Source of the DNA: PLanc-01 sp034678485
GTDB lineage: Bacteria > Planctomycetota > Phycisphaerae > Sedimentisphaerales > Anaerobacaceae
DNA: 64,000 nucleotides
Reading direction: 5' to 3'
NCBI GenBank assembly: GCA_034678485.1
Contig: JAXDBU010000013.1
Span: 50,851 to 114,850, forward strand
The position numbers and the translations under genes are program-made. The notes under the pieces are model-generated. The model searched no databases and was not told the origin of the DNA. It was given only the letters and a program-made list of their open reading frames with translations. Shown in pieces: positions 62,724-64,000 of the stretch. Numbering within the stretch: position 1 is the stretch's first letter; the number at the start of each line of letters is the position of its first letter.

Positions 62724-64000
62724 TTACGAACCGGAGGCGACGACGGTGACCACCAGATCGTCGATCGCGGCGCCAAAGCGGCCAACATTGGGATTCGATG
62801 GGCTGATGCGGAAACGAATGTCCCCGGAACCATCGCCGGCATACTGGAAACTATCGGGCACGAATGCCATGTTGCCCGCCCATGCGCCCGGCAACGAGGT
62901 GTGGGAGGCCAACACGGTATCGTCGCCTCGGAGCACCTCGATCAGCACGCCGTCCGTGTCCTGTGACGCTTGTGAAGCGTTCTGGTAAACCGAAGGACTG
63001 GCGACAAAGCTGACTTCGTACACCTGTCCCGAGATGTTCGACCCGGATATGGGGTCGTCCAAGGTCAGGATATTGGCATTCGCGATGGTCTGGCCGGAGC
63101 CGGCTCCCCACAGCATGGGTGCGAAATTCCTGGGATTGACGATGCTGCCGGTGACATTGGCGCGATCCACCACATGCATGGCTCCATCTCCGGTCTTTGA
63201 CCAGCCAGGTACATCCGCACCCCAGGCGAGATCGAGGTTCGAATCAGACTGACCGCCGTTGAAATTGCCGCCCGCGATCCCGTCGAAATTCTCGGAGAAG
63301 ACCGCAGGCACCGCGACCTCGGGACACAACTGGATATCATCCACATACAGAACACCACTGCCGCCGGTGCCGTTGATGCGCTCCAGGCCGATGCCCATCT
63401 TAGTGACATTGTCCACAGCCCTGCCGGACAGATCGATCGGCCAGCTTTGCCATCTTCCATGCGTCAAGTCCGCGGCATCGCCGTCATAGACAACCTTGAC
63501 GCCGTTGATCGTCACATAGAGTTGCTGGGGCGCGTTGTTCGGATCGCCGCGGAACCACAAACTCAAGCTATTGATCCCGTTGCGGGTCCAGTCGGAAGCG
63601 ACCCCCAGATCGGCCGTAGTGACCGTAACCTCGGACTTCAGTGCCGTACTGTTGTCGTAGAGCAGGGACATGGCCTGCTTGCCGCTCTTGACCAAGGTCT
63701 GCTCAACAAAGGGCGGACTGAAGGGACTCTCAGGACGTCCCAACTGCGAGCCGTTGGTGTCGTCGTCATAGCCGTCGGCCCAGATGGTGTAGATCCGTCG
63801 ACTGCCCGCCAGGTCCTCGTTGAGGTCATTGTACGACTCCATGTCGTCCACGACCAAGGCGTTGACCACGGTGAAGCTCATCGGATCCGTGGCCCAGCGT
63901 GCGGGGGTTTCCGCCTCGTTGACTTCCACGATCTGGTAGCAATAGGTCTGGCCCAGGGTCAGATTCAGCGACTCCAGATTGTATTGGGTGTCACTGACCG
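62724..64000 (-). CDS. Secreted CBM/beta-sandwich protein, 5' part outside the window
   Basis: The frame is open to the last base, so the gene begins beyond 64000. The visible ~425 residues start in a fibronectin-III-like end (LGQTYCYQIVEVNEAETPAR), then a CBM-like domain (VVDDMESYNDLNEDLAGS, IYTIWADGYDDDTNGSQLGR, FVEQTLVKSGKQAMSLLYDN, GVLYVDDIQL) paralogous to residues ~658-830 of the LamG protein at 54098, and a final beta-sandwich (FSENFDGIAGGNFNGGQSDS, FRISPSNPNVGRFGAAIDDL). No catalytic residues or anchoring tail are visible; it ends VVTVVASGS. Such proteins bind plant or algal polysaccharides or sit at the planctomycete surface. Confidence 0.85.
   Translation of the reverse strand, partial: VSDTQYNLESLNLTLGQTYCYQIVEVNEAETPARWATDPMSFTVVNALVVDDMESYNDLNEDLAGSRRIYTIWADGYDDDTNGSQLGRPESPFSPPFVEQTLVKSGKQAMSLLYDNSTALKSEVTVTTADLGVASDWTRNGINSLSLWFRGDPNNAPQQLYVTINGVKVVYDGDAADLTHGRWQSWPIDLSGRAVDNVTKMGIGLERINGTGGSGVLYVDDIQLCPEVAVPAVFSENFDGIAGGNFNGGQSDSNLDLAWGADVPGWSKTGDGAMHVVDRANVTGSIVNPRNFAPMLWGAGSGQTIANANILTLDDPISGSNISGQVYEVSFVASPSVYQNASQASQDTDGVLIEVLRGDDTVLASHTSLPGAWAGNMAFVPDSFQYAGDGSGDIRFRISPSNPNVGRFGAAIDDLVVTVVASGS

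Noticed and set aside
62677..62988. Plus-strand frame with AAAGGAGG upstream
   Set aside because: It lies entirely against the secreted CBM gene and its terminator; the Shine-Dalgarno-like string is probably chance.

Overview
The window (about 60% GC by eye, no long AT-rich islands) reads like a chromosome segment of a planctomycete, most likely from the Phycisphaerae/Sedimentisphaerales side. This is inferred from gene content: a PEP-CTERM sorting tail, Hanks-type kinases fused to formylglycine-generating-enzyme (FGE/SUMF1) domains, a CotH/lamin-tail protein, LamG and CBM-like secreted proteins, a formylglycine sulfatase, GH20 hexosaminidase, and an alpha-2-macroglobulin/PbpC pair. No 16S or ribosomal protein gene is present to fix taxonomy.

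Layout. 1-1007: 3' end of a secreted six-hairpin-like protein with signs of two compensating frameshifts. 1374-4043: P2-type cation ATPase. 4108-4197: a tiny ORF that is almost only a PEP-CTERM signal. 4.4-11.3 kb (+): operon of a pseudokinase-like protein, a lipoprotein and a 1462-residue membrane pseudokinase with an extracytoplasmic FGE domain. 11.4-19.3 kb (-): a two-partner secretion pair (TpsB transporter, then the 2027-residue TpsA adhesin). 19.6-27.4 kb (+): an apparently active transmembrane kinase-FGE protein (predicted leaderless mRNA), a CsgG/FlgO-like lipoprotein and a CotH-LTD protein. These 23 kb look like one island combining kinases, pseudokinases, FGE domains and a secreted adhesin, and are my main candidate for an undescribed system.

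27.5-33.4 kb: an HTH regulator; a thiamin thiazole operon thiS-thiG-thiH behind a clear promoter, TPP riboswitch and intrinsic terminator; a stand-alone LigD-type 3'-phosphoesterase; and mnmA-thiF. Short repeats (heptamer arrays and GC-rich palindromes) have invaded this region, including the thi leader and the mnmA reading frame. 33.4-38.8 kb (-): tetR-oprM-macA-macB efflux operon with overlapping or closely spaced genes and a palindromic AT-rich operator candidate. 38.9-46.2 kb: secreted unknown protein, sulfatase, small lipoprotein, secreted esterase and hexosaminidase, consistent with glycan degradation. 46.2-53.7 kb (-): pbpC downstream of a2m. 54-57 kb: secreted LamG protein with a long structured leader. 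57.4-59.1 kb: a decayed gene, initiator tRNA-fMet and an IS3-family integrase remnant. 59.5-62 kb: FtsK translocase. The window ends inside a secreted CBM-like gene.

Starts were chosen from Shine-Dalgarno spacing, stop/start overlaps and family boundaries. Function calls rest on motifs read by eye; no search or alignment was run.
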